Of a stretch of 64,000 bases of DNA, positions 8,916 to 17,697 are shown piece after piece. A program made the translations under genes and the position numbers. Origin of the DNA: TMED27 sp963922705 (GTDB taxonomy: Bacteria > Pseudomonadota > Alphaproteobacteria > Micavibrionales > Micavibrionaceae); NCBI GenBank assembly GCA_963922705.1, contig CAWUJS010000003.1, positions 1-64,000 on the forward strand. The letters are read 5' to 3'. The notes below the pieces were generated by a model. The model worked only from the letters and a program-made list of their open reading frames with translations, searched no databases and was not told the origin of the DNA. Numbering within the stretch: position 1 is the stretch's first letter; the number at the start of each line of letters is the position of its first letter.

Positions 8916-9590
8916 CTAAAAGCTAAAGGCGGGTTTGGGAGCGAAACCTTCGAGATAAGGTACACCACATTCAAATAAAGTATACGATGAAAATCTATTT
9001 TTTCCAATAGTATCACTTGTACTACGCACTAAAGTTGCCCGCCCGACTTTGCTATCGATATTTTTAATAATACATAGCATGCGACCATCCTCTGTTAACT
9101 GGTCAGCGATATTTATTGGAATTTCAGGCACAGCTCCATGCATAATTATCAGATCATAGGGTCCCTTATCCTCTACACCTTTGGATAATTGATCATGCAC
9201 AGCAACAATATTACAGGCACCTAATTCTGACCAATCTTTCTCAGCTGTTTTAAGAAATGTTTCATTGCTTTCAAGCGCGATAATCGTGGATACATTGGAA
9301 GACAAAATTGCCGCGCAATAACCCGTAGCCCCGCCAATATCAAGTACAACATCCTCATCTTTCAGCTCTGCTGCTTGCAACATTTTGGACAGCGTTAGCG
9401 GATCAAGCAAAAAACGCCCCTGCCCCAACTCTACAGGATCATCATAATAGGCTATACCATGAAGGCTTTCAGGTACAAATATCTCTCTTGGAACCGTTTC
9501 AAACGCCTCAAGCAATCCAGCATGGACAACACCGGATGTGTGAATTTGGCAATCAACCATATTTTTGCGTGCTTGTACGTAATCTATCAT
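8916..9590 (-). CDS. Protein-L-isoaspartate O-methyltransferase family protein
   Basis: 224-aa SAM-dependent methyltransferase. The N-terminal half has ARKNMVDCQIHTSGV and VPREIFVPE, typical of the alphaproteobacterial Pcm-like group. The SAM-binding motif I is VVLDIGGATGYCAAIL (about 100-115), followed by acidic IALESNE and the post-motif DLIIMHGAVPEIP. The group is related to Pcm, which repairs isoaspartyl residues, but activity of this branch is less certain. In many alphaproteobacteria it sits next to tolC, popZ and valS; here popZ is the direct neighbour and no tolC is seen. Confidence 0.85.
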   Translation of the reverse strand: MIDYVQARKNMVDCQIHTSGVVHAGLLEAFETVPREIFVPESLHGIAYYDDPVELGQGRFLLDPLTLSKMLQAAELKDEDVVLDIGGATGYCAAILSSNVSTIIALESNETFLKTAEKDWSELGACNIVAVHDQLSKGVEDKGPYDLIIMHGAVPEIPINIADQLTEDGRMLCIIKNIDSKVGRATLVRSTSDTIGKNRFSSYTLFECGVPYLEGFAPKPAFSF

Positions 9591-9627
9591 AAATGCAATG
9601 ATAAAGGATAGGTGATAGATAATGAAA

Positions 9628-9655
9628 GGCTAAAAATAGATATTAGCCGTTTTTT
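9628..9655 (+). terminator. Possible weak terminator hairpin between pcm-like and dadA-like genes
   Basis: GGCTAA (9628-9633) pairs with TTAGCC (9643-9648) and is followed by GTTTTTTATT on the plus strand. Both neighbouring genes are on the minus strand, so it may serve the minus-strand gene dadA less well (only TTTC follows on that strand), or end an unseen plus-strand transcript. Confidence 0.35.
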
Positions 9656-9739
9656 ATTCATCCTGTGATGCGATCTCTATTTTCAATTCATTGAAAAAAA
9701 ATCGCTATGACCATTTTTGAGTTTCCATCACACTATACA

Positions 9740-10981
9740 TCAAAATCGATAAGGGCTATAAGGTAAAGGATCACAAAATAATTCTTCGCTACCACTTTCA
9801 CTTTGCACCATCATTTGTGCCAGCAATTTTCCAGAGGCAGGACCGGCAGTAAGTCCGACATGTCCATGACCAAAATTAAACCATAACCCACGATAACGTT
9901 TTGATGCGCCAATAACAGGCAAAGAATCTGCCATGCATGGCCTCGCGCCTAGCCACACCTCTTCTTCTGACGATGCTTCAAAGTTAATGAGTTCTTGCGC
10001 CTTTGGCAGGACTTGCTGAATTTGAACAGGGTTAGGTGGGGTTGTATGCCCTGCAAATTCAACGCCTGTTGTAATACGTAGCCCCTTCTCCATTGGACAA
10101 ATAACATAGCCGCCTTCTGTATCGATTATGGCATGTGATAATTTTTCTGTTGTTTTATAATGCCTGTGGTAACCACGTTTCATTGTAATTGGGAATTTAT
10201 ACCCTAATGACCTGGTGATATTATTTGTCCATGGCCCTGCACATAATACTATATTGCTTGCGTGATATTGATTGTTTATCTGCCAGCCGTCATTTATTTG
10301 CTCCAGCGCATTAACCTTATCTATTTTAATTTTGCCACCCTGTAACACAAAATTTTCAGCCATGCCCTCAATTGCTTTATGCGGGCTTGTATAGCGACCA
10401 CTACCTTTGCATGTTATTACTTTCAGGTAGTTTGGCTTTAAATCAGGCTCTATTCCAGAAAACTCTTCCGCGTCATATATATTGCATATAACACCAAGCT
10501 TATTTAGTAGCTCGACTTCTTTTAAGCCTGCACGAAAGGCCTTTGTTGTACGGTAAAGCTTTGCTCTTCCAACATTTTTAAGGTATTGGATGGCTTCGGA
10601 TTTATTCAAAAGTTCTTTATGTTCCTCAACTGCGTTTTGCACCAGAGGTCTCATATATCCTCCGCATTGTATACGCTTACGGGGTATTGAATTAAAATAA
10701 TATTGTGCAATCCATGGCAATGATTTTAAACCGTCAGGTAAAGAAATACGAGCCGCACTGTGCTTTCCTAAAAGAATTTGCGGCAGTTTCATAACGTTTG
10801 GCGGAGCAAAAGGAAGAATATACCCGGTATCTAAAATTCCTGAGTTCCCATATGATGTGCCTTGCGCTATACCTCTCTTATCTAACAGGAGAACAGAAAA
10901 GCCTCGTTTTTGCAGATGAGCTGCTGTTGCAACGCCCACAATTCCAGCCCCAATAACTGCTACACTATGATTATCTTTCAT
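9740..10981 (-). CDS. FAD-dependent oxidoreductase, D-amino acid dehydrogenase (DadA)-like
   Basis: 413-aa member of the DAO superfamily. The N-terminal FAD-binding motif is VAVIGAGIVGVATAAHLQ (residues 7-24), followed by the acidic end of the second strand LLLDKRG. The C-terminal motifs LGARPCMADSLPVIG and FGHGHVGLTAGPASG match DadA-type dehydrogenases that oxidise D-amino acids, passing electrons to the respiratory chain. Substrate is inferred from family only; glycine oxidases and related enzymes share this fold. No alanine racemase neighbours it, although an AGCS-type alanine/glycine symporter lies about 8 kb away. Confidence 0.82.
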   Translation of the reverse strand: MKDNHSVAVIGAGIVGVATAAHLQKRGFSVLLLDKRGIAQGTSYGNSGILDTGYILPFAPPNVMKLPQILLGKHSAARISLPDGLKSLPWIAQYYFNSIPRKRIQCGGYMRPLVQNAVEEHKELLNKSEAIQYLKNVGRAKLYRTTKAFRAGLKEVELLNKLGVICNIYDAEEFSGIEPDLKPNYLKVITCKGSGRYTSPHKAIEGMAENFVLQGGKIKIDKVNALEQINDGWQINNQYHASNIVLCAGPWTNNITRSLGYKFPITMKRGYHRHYKTTEKLSHAIIDTEGGYVICPMEKGLRITTGVEFAGHTTPPNPVQIQQVLPKAQELINFEASSEEEVWLGARPCMADSLPVIGASKRYRGLWFNFGHGHVGLTAGPASGKLLAQMMVQSESGSEELFCDPLPYSPYRF

Positions 10982-11052
10982 AATTTATAAAAAACATGAT
11001 GGAAATAAAAAATCAATATTACTGTCCTTTATAAAATAATGTTTGTTTTTTC

Positions 11053-11081
11053 TTGTAATTATTTTAAAAATAAAATATAAA
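11053..11081 (+). promoter_or_regulatory. Candidate sigma-70 promoter of a short RNA
   Basis: TTGTAA at 11053-11058 and TATAAA at 11076-11081 are separated by exactly 17 bases. Transcription would start near 11088. No plus-strand gene follows, only a strong terminator. Confidence 0.5.
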
Positions 11082-11087
11082 AATTAT

Positions 11088-11155
11088 ATACACCCTCTAT
11101 TACCGCTGTTTGTCCGGAGCATCTTTATTCTATAAAGATCTCCGGATCTTTTTTT
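11088..11155 (+). ncRNA. Candidate small RNA of about 65 nt
   Basis: Between two minus-strand genes, a good plus-strand promoter is followed within 65 bases by a strong intrinsic terminator. The transcript would have a roughly 25-base single-stranded 5' part, then the terminator stem. No start codon with a reading frame is present. It could be a trans-acting RNA or be antisense-linked to the dadA-like gene promoter region on its left. The prediction is based only on signal pairing. Confidence 0.4.
11113..11155 (+). terminator. Strong orphan intrinsic terminator
   Basis: TCCGGAG-C-ATCTTTA pairs with TAAAGAT-CTCCGGA (14 pairs and one bulge) and is followed by TCTTTTTTT on the plus strand. On the minus strand no T-run follows. 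No plus-strand protein gene lies upstream for several kilobases. Confidence 0.85.
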
Positions 11156-11205
11156 GTTGTTTAGGTTGATTTAATTCTGTTAAGTACAATTGTTAACATT
11201 TTGAG

Positions 11206-11282
11206 TGGCACGCCCTACAGGACTCGAACCTGTAACCCCTTGCTTAGAAGGCAAGTGCTCTATCCAGTTGAGCTAAGGGCGC
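11206..11282 (-). tRNA. tRNA-Arg (anticodon TCT)
   Basis: 77-nt cloverleaf on the minus strand. Acceptor arm GCGCCCT pairs with AGGGCGT (first pair G-T), the D arm carries AGCTCAACTGGATAGAGC, the anticodon stem CTTGC/GCAAG encloses loop CTTCTAA giving anticodon TCT, and the T arm has GGTTCGAGTCC. The CCA end is encoded. Confidence 0.95.
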
Positions 11283-11339
11283 ATAATAAAAAAATTTATT
11301 TTTAATTTTTTATCTACCGACTACAAAAAAGCTTATATA

Positions 11340-11645
11340 TTACGCCCCTTCTTCGTGCGGAATATACTTAAAATTATCCCCGTAATTGCGAGGATTGACT
11401 TTACGTTTTTGTGCTTCAGCGACCTTATAATCCAGGCCTTTGCTTTTTGCAAATTTTATTGCATCTTCCTGGCTTTCAAAACGTAATTTCACCTGATTCA
11501 TGGTATCACCAGACGAAACCCACCCCATAAGCTGTTCAGGTGTTCTGGCAGTATTATTCTCATATTCCAAAACCCAGGCCTTGGTTTTACCGCGACCGGA
11601 TTGCATGGTGTTTTTGCTTGGCTTATAGATGCGTGCTTTAATCAT
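11340..11645 (-). CDS. NDUFS4-like accessory subunit of NADH dehydrogenase (complex I)
   Basis: 101-aa protein of the ETC complex I conserved-subunit family, homologous to the mitochondrial 18-kDa subunit NDUFS4 and found in alphaproteobacteria as a supernumerary complex I subunit. Visible family signatures are ARIYKPSKNTMQSG at the start, WVLEYE, PLMGW-like QLMGWVSSGDT, AIKFAKSKGL and the C-terminal NPRNYGDNFK. The start at 11645 matches the family N-terminus; an upstream in-frame ATG at 11699 would overlap the nrsF-like gene. The core nuo operon is not in this window. Confidence 0.93.
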   Translation of the reverse strand: MIKARIYKPSKNTMQSGRGKTKAWVLEYENNTARTPEQLMGWVSSGDTMNQVKLRFESQEDAIKFAKSKGLDYKVAEAQKRKVNPRNYGDNFKYIPHEEGA

Positions 11646-11673
11646 ATTATAATTATAACGAAACACCTTATGA

Positions 11674-12315
11674 TTACCAGCGGAATATACGTTTTGCAAA
11701 AAGGCCGAAAAGAACGCCCATTAGCACAAACGGGATAAAGTGAATGACAAAAGATTGTAAAAACGTGCCTGCGCCGCAAGTAAATCGTAGCCCTGCCCAT
11801 CCTAACCCTGAAAACGCTAATACTGTTATAAAGGATGTTAAGCCGGGCTGTGTTGTTGCGCCTTGACGAGAGGTTAAGACCAAGGCTACTACAGGTAAGC
11901 ATGTCATGAGTAAGCCATCAATGGAACAGTTTTGTAATTTAAAAACCAATGGCTCGTCCCATTCAAACATGATACGCAAAATTGCCCAGAGCGCAAAAAC
12001 GCCTGCTAATGTTACAGGTACGGCCTTCATCCATGCCTGTCCACGCATTCCGGGAATTGACATCCAGCCAAGCGCTAGCGTTCCAGAGATAAAAATACTC
12101 AGCGACAGTAATATTTCAAACACATAGTCAATGTCATGCATCATTTTCGGCATGAAATCATCGCGTGGTCCCAGCATCATAATCATTGCGCCAACATATA
12201 AGGTGCTGACGACTATAAGCGGCGCTATACGAATTAAAGGATGTGCAAGAGGCTTGACGGGTTTTAAATCCTCGGCGAGTTCATTTATAAAGTGATCAAG
12301 ATTTTTTTCACGCAT
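11674..12315 (-). CDS. NrsF-type (DUF1109) membrane anti-sigma factor
   Basis: 213-aa integral membrane protein with six predicted transmembrane segments, roughly at 28-48, 65-85, 97-115, 132-150, 158-176 and 184-207. It follows the ECF sigma gene by 8 bases on the same strand, the standard sigma/anti-sigma pairing. DUF1109 proteins such as Caulobacter NrsF hold their sigma factor at the membrane until a stress signal, often heavy metal or oxidative, releases it. The short N-terminal cytoplasmic part (DHFINELAEDLKPVKPL) is the probable sigma-binding segment. Confidence 0.85.
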   Translation of the reverse strand: MREKNLDHFINELAEDLKPVKPLAHPLIRIAPLIVVSTLYVGAMIMMLGPRDDFMPKMMHDIDYVFEILLSLSIFISGTLALGWMSIPGMRGQAWMKAVPVTLAGVFALWAILRIMFEWDEPLVFKLQNCSIDGLLMTCLPVVALVLTSRQGATTQPGLTSFITVLAFSGLGWAGLRFTCGAGTFLQSFVIHFIPFVLMGVLFGLFAKRIFRW

Positions 12316-12323
12316 GATTAGAC

Positions 12324-12890
12324 TTAACTCTCCAGGATTACTTTTAACTTATTTGCCGTTCTGTGCGCTGAAACTTTGACCGCACTGACTGACATATTCA
12401 TCTCATTGGCAACTTCCTGTGCCGTGTAACCTTGTACGCGCATCATCTCAAAAACTTTACGCTGTTTTGACGGCAAAGTATCGAGGGCAGCCTCCACATC
12501 TTTATATTCGCCTGCATGTTCAGGATTGGTTACATGCGATGCCAAAAATTGCGCATCGTCCATTGTTGTTTGTTTATCGCTGCGTGAAGAATAGTGTTTT
12601 CGTAAAAAGTCAGTTTTACGAAAATTTATGATTGCCATGAGCCAGGGCGTAAATGGGCGATCTCCACTATATGTTTTGAGCGATTTGTGTACTGAAATCA
12701 GCACTTCCTGCGTGATATCATCTGCCCAATCAGGGTTTACAACACGGGATAAAAGGAAATTCTTTGTAAATGGTGCGATTTCTGAAAGAAGGCGACTATA
12801 GGCTGTTTTATTTCCTTCTTGTGCAGCGACAGCCCAATCTCTCCAAATTTGACCTCGAGGCTGTTGTTTATTAACGTTTGAAGGTTTCAT
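12324..12890 (-). CDS. ECF-family RNA polymerase sigma factor (SigF-like)
   Basis: 188-aa extracytoplasmic-function sigma factor. Region 2 spans about residues 38-105 with DDITQEVLISVHKSL and PFTPWLMAIINFRKTDFLR; region 4 spans about 130-185 with LPSKQRKVFEMMRVQGY and the helix-turn-helix TAQEVANEMNMSVSAVKV. It is paired with the membrane anti-sigma gene downstream. tRNA-Pro lies 32 bases upstream of its start on the same strand, so its own promoter must lie within or beyond that tRNA. Target genes are not evident. Confidence 0.93.
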   Translation of the reverse strand: MKPSNVNKQQPRGQIWRDWAVAAQEGNKTAYSRLLSEIAPFTKNFLLSRVVNPDWADDITQEVLISVHKSLKTYSGDRPFTPWLMAIINFRKTDFLRKHYSSRSDKQTTMDDAQFLASHVTNPEHAGEYKDVEAALDTLPSKQRKVFEMMRVQGYTAQEVANEMNMSVSAVKVSAHRTANKLKVILES

Positions 12891-12922
12891 AAGCGTTTCT
12901 TGAATTGTAAAGCTTAAGGTCG

Positions 12923-12999
12923 TGGTCGGAATGGAGGGATTCGAACCCCCGACCCACTGCTCCCAAAGCAGTTGCGCTACCAGGCTGCGCTACATTCCG
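12923..12999 (-). tRNA. tRNA-Pro (anticodon TGG)
   Basis: 77-nt cloverleaf on the minus strand. Acceptor arm CGGAATG pairs with CATTCCG. Anticodon stem ACTGC/GCAGT encloses loop TTTGGGA giving anticodon TGG, and the T arm has GGTTCGAATCC. Discriminator A and CCA are encoded. Confidence 0.96.
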
Positions 13000-13047
13000 T
13001 GACCATGGATTAGTGTGATACACGATCATGCTTTGATGAGCAAGATT

Positions 13048-13563
13048 TTATTTAAAATTCACGTTTTGAAATACAGCATGCTTTATCGTATGCCCCGGTT
13101 TCAACCCTAATTTTCGGGAGGTTCCGCCATTAATTTCTAAAACGGCACGTACAGCACCGTTTGAGGACACAGGGCTTGGATCATGCGGAATTGCGTTCTC
13201 GTGAATATGATGAACAACACCATTGTCCTTAATAAAAATCATATCGAGCGGAATCAGTGTGTTTTTCATCCAAAAGCGCCTTTCTGCTTCACCTTCGAAA
13301 ACAAAAAGCATCCCGGCATCCTCATCCATCTCTTCTCTGAACATAAGCCCTTTGGCCTGTTGCGGCGGGGTAAGTGCCAACTCGATATTCAACGGTATCT
13401 CTTCACCATCTGCCTTGACAATAGTCAGCGTATCTTTTTCAAAAGGAGCGACATCTGTGATAGTTGCCTGCGACTCTTTGCCAGTGTTCTGCGCACAGGA
13501 GTAAGCCGGTATAAAACCAATACAAATAGCAGCAACGATCAGGAAATATTTCATTTTTGACAT
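13048..13563 (-). CDS. Secreted DUF192 family protein
   Basis: 171 aa with an N-terminal signal peptide (hydrophobic FLIVAAICIGFIPAYSCA, cleavage near residue 24). The mature domain shows the DUF192 signature: PPQQAKGLMFREEMDEDAGM, then FWMKNTLIPLDMIFI and the tail AVLEINGG with KLGLKPG. These are small beta-rich periplasmic proteins of unknown biochemical role. The start codon overlaps the stop of the CBS-domain gene (TAATG), so the two are translationally coupled. Confidence 0.9.
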   Translation of the reverse strand: MSKMKYFLIVAAICIGFIPAYSCAQNTGKESQATITDVAPFEKDTLTIVKADGEEIPLNIELALTPPQQAKGLMFREEMDEDAGMLFVFEGEAERRFWMKNTLIPLDMIFIKDNGVVHHIHENAIPHDPSPVSSNGAVRAVLEINGGTSRKLGLKPGHTIKHAVFQNVNFK

Positions 13564-14027
13564 TAAGAGCTTTCCTGCAACCGCTGCAACTCGGCGAGCA
13601 TAGAGCTTTGTGTGATAAAGCCGATATATTTCTGTGTCTCGGGATCAATAACCGTCACAGGCAAGCCCGTTTGTGCAATCAGCTTCACGCCCTCCCATAT
13701 CGGCGTATCAGGATAAACAATAGGAAAGTTTTTGCGCTCCATAAATGTTTCTGCTGTTAACAACATGGAATTTTTCAAGCGTTTCGCAATACCGGGCGCA
13801 GCAGAAAGGTTAACATCAACTTGCGCTTCTTCTCCCAAACTCACAGAAACAGGCAGAATATTTTTCATCAAAATACTGTAAGAAGTCAAACCGATGAGAA
13901 CACCGTCCTGATCCAGAACAGGCGCGTACTCTGTTTTAGCTTTTTTCATCTTTTTCAAGATATCTTCAACAGTCTCATCCGACTTTACAGTCAAAGTTTT
14001 GTCGGCAATCGCAGCATGGCATGGCAT
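13563..14027 (-). CDS. CBS-domain pair protein
   Basis: 154 aa made of two CBS repeats, about residues 8-62 and 88-150. The first contains TVEDILKKMKKAKTEYAPV and GLTSYSILM; the second contains PIWEGVKLIAQTGLPVTVI and GFITQSSMLAEL. CBS pairs bind adenosine nucleotides and usually regulate a fused or partner protein; no catalytic domain is present here. It overlaps the DUF192 gene by one base. An AAGGAA ribosome binding site precedes the ATG. Confidence 0.85.
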   Translation of the reverse strand: MPCHAAIADKTLTVKSDETVEDILKKMKKAKTEYAPVLDQDGVLIGLTSYSILMKNILPVSVSLGEEAQVDVNLSAAPGIAKRLKNSMLLTAETFMERKNFPIVYPDTPIWEGVKLIAQTGLPVTVIDPETQKYIGFITQSSMLAELQRLQESS

Positions 14028-14050
14028 ATGTCTCGTTCCTTACTCTAGTA

Positions 14051-14875
14051 CTATTCTTTTACCAGTGTGCTTAAAAAGTCAAGAATATGCAACTGTGCGC
14101 CGCGATTATACAAATCGTTATGCCCACCATTATCGATTTTCACCCATTTTTTCGGCTGAGGCGCGGCATCATAGAGGGCGCGACCATAACGAATGGGGAT
14201 CACAACGTCTCTCTCACCATGCACAAATATCTTGGGCATCGTCAATGCGCTAATCTTGTCAATGCTACGAAACTGGTCTTTCATGAGAATATCAACCGGA
14301 AACATCCAAAATCTGGATTTAGCAACCTCACTTGTGGCGCTGTAGGCGCTTTCATAAATGATCCCTTGAGGCGGGAATTCGTTCGCCATTTGCGTGGCAA
14401 CGCCTGTCCCTAAAGACTCACCATAATAGACCATGTCTTGAGACGGAACGCCGCGCTCAAATAACGCTTTTACATGCGCCCGCGCGTCTTTGTAAACCCC
14501 CTGCTCGGTTGGCTGTCCCGCAACACCCCCATAACCGCGATAATCAGTGAAATAAACGCCGTATCCTTGTGCGTGATAAATCATGACCTTATCAACCCAA
14601 TAAGGATAAGCCTGTCCATTTCCGTGGAAAAAGACAAGCGTTGGCAAATTTTCTTTGGCAGGCCAGTGCCACGCCTGAAAAGCAATATTATCTTCCGTTG
14701 TCACCGGGATAATTTCGGGGAGTGTTTGCGTCAACTGAGATATATCTTCCCGCGCGCCACCCGGAAAATACATCATACCGCGCTGCGAGAAGTACAAAAA
14801 AGCCATCATAAAGCTGTAAAACAATACGAATGCCAGAATAATATCCATGATTTTCTTCTTCATCGGTTTCTTCAT
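14051..14875 (-). CDS. Membrane-anchored alpha/beta hydrolase (ABHD13/Bem46-like)
   Basis: 274-aa protein with one N-terminal membrane segment (residues about 10-28), then an alpha/beta-hydrolase domain. The oxyanion region is FFHGNG, the nucleophile serine is in YGESLGTG, the acid is in HGERDVVIP and the catalytic His is in NGGHNDLY. Members of this group are serine hydrolases of uncertain substrate, held on the membrane face. It lies 18 bases after the MsbA-like exporter on the same strand, suggesting an envelope or lipid role. Confidence 0.85.
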   Translation of the reverse strand: MKKPMKKKIMDIILAFVLFYSFMMAFLYFSQRGMMYFPGGAREDISQLTQTLPEIIPVTTEDNIAFQAWHWPAKENLPTLVFFHGNGQAYPYWVDKVMIYHAQGYGVYFTDYRGYGGVAGQPTEQGVYKDARAHVKALFERGVPSQDMVYYGESLGTGVATQMANEFPPQGIIYESAYSATSEVAKSRFWMFPVDILMKDQFRSIDKISALTMPKIFVHGERDVVIPIRYGRALYDAAPQPKKWVKIDNGGHNDLYNRGAQLHILDFLSTLVKE

Positions 14876-14893
14876 AAGTTATATAATCCAAGT

Positions 14894-16660
14894 CTAAGCC
14901 GCATTATACATCTTATCATAAAGTGCGCTGCTTTTCATCAATTCATCATGCGTACCTGTTGCAGAAACATGTCCTTGATTTATCACAATAATCTGATCCG
15001 CATCTTTGATAGTTGAAAGCCTGTGTGCAATCACAATGGTTGTGCGTCCCTTTTCCAATTCTTTCAGTGCTTTTTGAACGATTTTTTCCGATTCATTATC
15101 AAGCGCCGAAGTTGCCTCATCCAATAATAAAATAGGTGCATTTTTCAAAATAGCACGCGCAATGGAAATCCGTTGACGTTGACCGCCTGACAGCTTGACA
15201 CCATCCTCTCCGACTTGCGTTTGATAGCCATCTTTCATTCCAAGAATAAATTCATCCGCCGCTGCCGCCCGCGCAGCAGCCTCTATTTCTTCTTGCGACG
15301 CATCCGGCTTTCCGTATGCAATATTCTCGGCAATAGACGCATCAAAAATTGTGATATCTTGCGAGACAAGCGCGATATTTCCCCGCAAAGACTTAATCTG
15401 AATATCCTGAATATTCTGTGTTCCGATTTTTAAAACCCCGGACTGGATGTCATAAAATCGCGGTATCAAATTCAGAATTGTTGTCTTCCCGCCACCTGAT
15501 GTTCCAACCAAAGCCGTAACTTTTCCTGCCTTTGCCGTAAAAGATATATCTCTCAACGCCGCTAAATCCGTATCTTCATATTGAAAGCAGACATTTTTGA
15601 ATGTGATGGATGGCTTTTTGGACGATAAAGGCTCTGTATCCGTTTTATCCTTAATAGCACTTGATTGATCCAGCACAGCAAAAATACGCTCTGATGCCCC
15701 TAGCCCCATTTGAATAGCATTATTAAGACGTGCCAGCTTTTTCATCGGCTCATAGGCCATGATAAAGGCCGTTAAAAACGCCCCAAGCTGACCGGCTGTC
15801 ATATTCCCTTCTGCGGCTTGAAACCCGCCGTAAATAATCACACCAAACAGGATCAGCCCCACCAGAATTTCATTCACAGGGGTCGATAATTGTCCCACAC
15901 GTACAGCTTTCAAATTCATTTTGCGGACAGCCATAATATTTTCTGCGGCGCGCTGTTTCTCTTGCGTTTCCATGCCGTACGCTTTAACGACACGAATACC
16001 CTGAAAAACCTTTGAGAGTTTGTCTGAAAGTTGCGCGACATCACCCTGTAATTGCTTGGAAATTTTCCGAATGCGTTTGCCCAAATAAGCCATAAATATT
16101 GCCGCAAAAGGAAAGATAATCAGCGCCGCAATGGATAGCGTTGCATCCTGCATAAACATAACAATAATCAGGAATACCAGCGTTAAAAAGCTGCGCCCTA
16201 CCCCCATCAGCATATCCGAGACAGTCCCGCGCAAAACATTTACATCATTTACAATAAGAGACATTAATTCACCGCTCGGATGTTTGTGAAAAAAGGCGAG
16301 ATCAAGACTGACAAAATGGCTGAATAAATGCTTTTGAATATCGCCAATCATAAACTGACTGACTTTATTCATGAAAATCGCCGATGCATATGAAGCCGCA
16401 CCGCGCAAAACGAATGCCAGCAAAAACGCTGTTGCAACGGGAATAATCATGGCCTCGTTTTTGCCATTGATAACTTCATCCAGAATAGGACGCATAAGCT
16501 GCGCTATCCCCGCCGTCATAAGCGCCACAATAGCCGAGCATATCAGCGCAACAACCAATAACCGCTTATACGGAAAAACATAGTTTTTTATAAGCCTTTT
16601 CAAAAGATTATAAGAATCTCGCTGCGGCGTTGCAGCATGTGTTGCGATATCATCACCCAT
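14894..16660 (-). CDS. msbA: MsbA-like ABC exporter (fused permease and ATPase)
   Basis: 588-aa half-transporter: six transmembrane helices in residues about 35-320, then an ATP-binding cassette with Walker A GTSGGGKTT, signature LSGGQRQR, Walker B ILLLDEATSAL and switch His in VIAHRLST. MsbA-type proteins flip lipid A-core across the inner membrane; related exporters carry other lipids or drugs, so the substrate is inferred from family. It diverges from the patatin gene with only about 50 bases between the starts, so both promoters must be in that gap or within coding sequence. Confidence 0.87.
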   Translation of the reverse strand: MGDDIATHAATPQRDSYNLLKRLIKNYVFPYKRLLVVALICSAIVALMTAGIAQLMRPILDEVINGKNEAMIIPVATAFLLAFVLRGAASYASAIFMNKVSQFMIGDIQKHLFSHFVSLDLAFFHKHPSGELMSLIVNDVNVLRGTVSDMLMGVGRSFLTLVFLIIVMFMQDATLSIAALIIFPFAAIFMAYLGKRIRKISKQLQGDVAQLSDKLSKVFQGIRVVKAYGMETQEKQRAAENIMAVRKMNLKAVRVGQLSTPVNEILVGLILFGVIIYGGFQAAEGNMTAGQLGAFLTAFIMAYEPMKKLARLNNAIQMGLGASERIFAVLDQSSAIKDKTDTEPLSSKKPSITFKNVCFQYEDTDLAALRDISFTAKAGKVTALVGTSGGGKTTILNLIPRFYDIQSGVLKIGTQNIQDIQIKSLRGNIALVSQDITIFDASIAENIAYGKPDASQEEIEAAARAAAADEFILGMKDGYQTQVGEDGVKLSGGQRQRISIARAILKNAPILLLDEATSALDNESEKIVQKALKELEKGRTTIVIAHRLSTIKDADQIIVINQGHVSATGTHDELMKSSALYDKMYNAA

Positions 16661-16711
16661 AGGGTTGTGTTATAATTGAATGGTGTAAAACTGCAAGTCT
16701 GTAGATATAAG

Positions 16712-17695
16712 ATGAACAATGGAATAGAAGCTGATAAACATATATTTGAAGAAGGGCAAGATGATTTCACACCTGGCATTGGCCTCTCGTTAGGCAGCGG
16801 CATGGCACGCGGCTTTGCCCATATTGGCGTTCTCAATTGCCTTGTACGGCATGGAATCCAACCCAGCATCGTAACGGGAACCTCAATGGGGGCTGTTGTT
16901 GGTGCCTGTTATCTTGCAGGCCGCTTGCCGGAACTTGAAGACTGGGCAAGCTCTCTCAATCGCATGAAAATATTGTCTTATCTCGATTTACGTGTCCGCA
17001 GCGCCGGAATGATCGGCGGTAAACGCCTTAAAAAGCTCCTGCGCTCTCATTTTCAGGATATGAATATCGAGGACCTTCCTCACCCTTTCATTGCCATCGC
17101 AGCGGACTTGGTCACTGGCCATGAAGTCTGGCTACGCAAAGGTAGCCTGACCGAAGCCATGAGCGCTTCTTTTGCGCTGCCCGGGGTCTTTCCACCCGTC
17201 AACCGCAACGGACGCTTGCTGGTTGATGGTGCACTCGTAAATCCCGTTCCCATCGCGCCAGCGCAAGCAATGGGCGCACGCATGACGATCGGCGTTGACC
17301 TGAACACCGACATTATCGGCAAAGCCACAAAGCCGGGGCAATCTTATCAAACCATTGCTGGCTTTGATGTGTTTAACGATCAGGATGTTCCCAAAGAAGA
17401 GCAGAAAAAATTCAAAAGCGGTGTAGGAAGACGCCTCTTTAGCCGCAAAGATGATGACCCCAGCCTGTTTGGCGTTATGGTTTCCGCACTCGGGATTATG
17501 CAAGATCGTATGACACGCTCACGCCTTGCGGGTGATCCGCCCGACATTCACATCAAACCGCAAATCGGTCATATCGGCCTGCTTGAGTTTGAGAAGGCGG
17601 AGGAGCTTATTGCCCTTGGCGAAGAGGCTGCTGAAAAATCAATCCCTGAGATTAAAGAGGCCATGAAGCTGTTTTTATCTGATATGAAAACTTAA
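16712..17695 (+). CDS. Patatin-like phospholipase (RssA-type)
   Basis: 327-aa patatin-domain protein. The glycine-rich oxyanion motif is GSGMARGFAHIGVL, the nucleophile serine is in GTSMGAVVG and the dyad Asp is in VDGALVNPVP, so the Ser-Asp dyad is intact. The domain ends about residue 195; the rest is a C-terminal extension also seen in RssA relatives. The ATG at 16712 is preferred over an in-frame TTG at 16676, because the added residues resemble nothing in the family. It probably acts on membrane lipids; the physiological substrate is unknown. Confidence 0.9.
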   Translation: MNNGIEADKHIFEEGQDDFTPGIGLSLGSGMARGFAHIGVLNCLVRHGIQPSIVTGTSMGAVVGACYLAGRLPELEDWASSLNRMKILSYLDLRVRSAGMIGGKRLKKLLRSHFQDMNIEDLPHPFIAIAADLVTGHEVWLRKGSLTEAMSASFALPGVFPPVNRNGRLLVDGALVNPVPIAPAQAMGARMTIGVDLNTDIIGKATKPGQSYQTIAGFDVFNDQDVPKEEQKKFKSGVGRRLFSRKDDDPSLFGVMVSALGIMQDRMTRSRLAGDPPDIHIKPQIGHIGLLEFEKAEELIALGEEAAEKSIPEIKEAMKLFLSDMKT

Positions 17696-17697
17696 AG

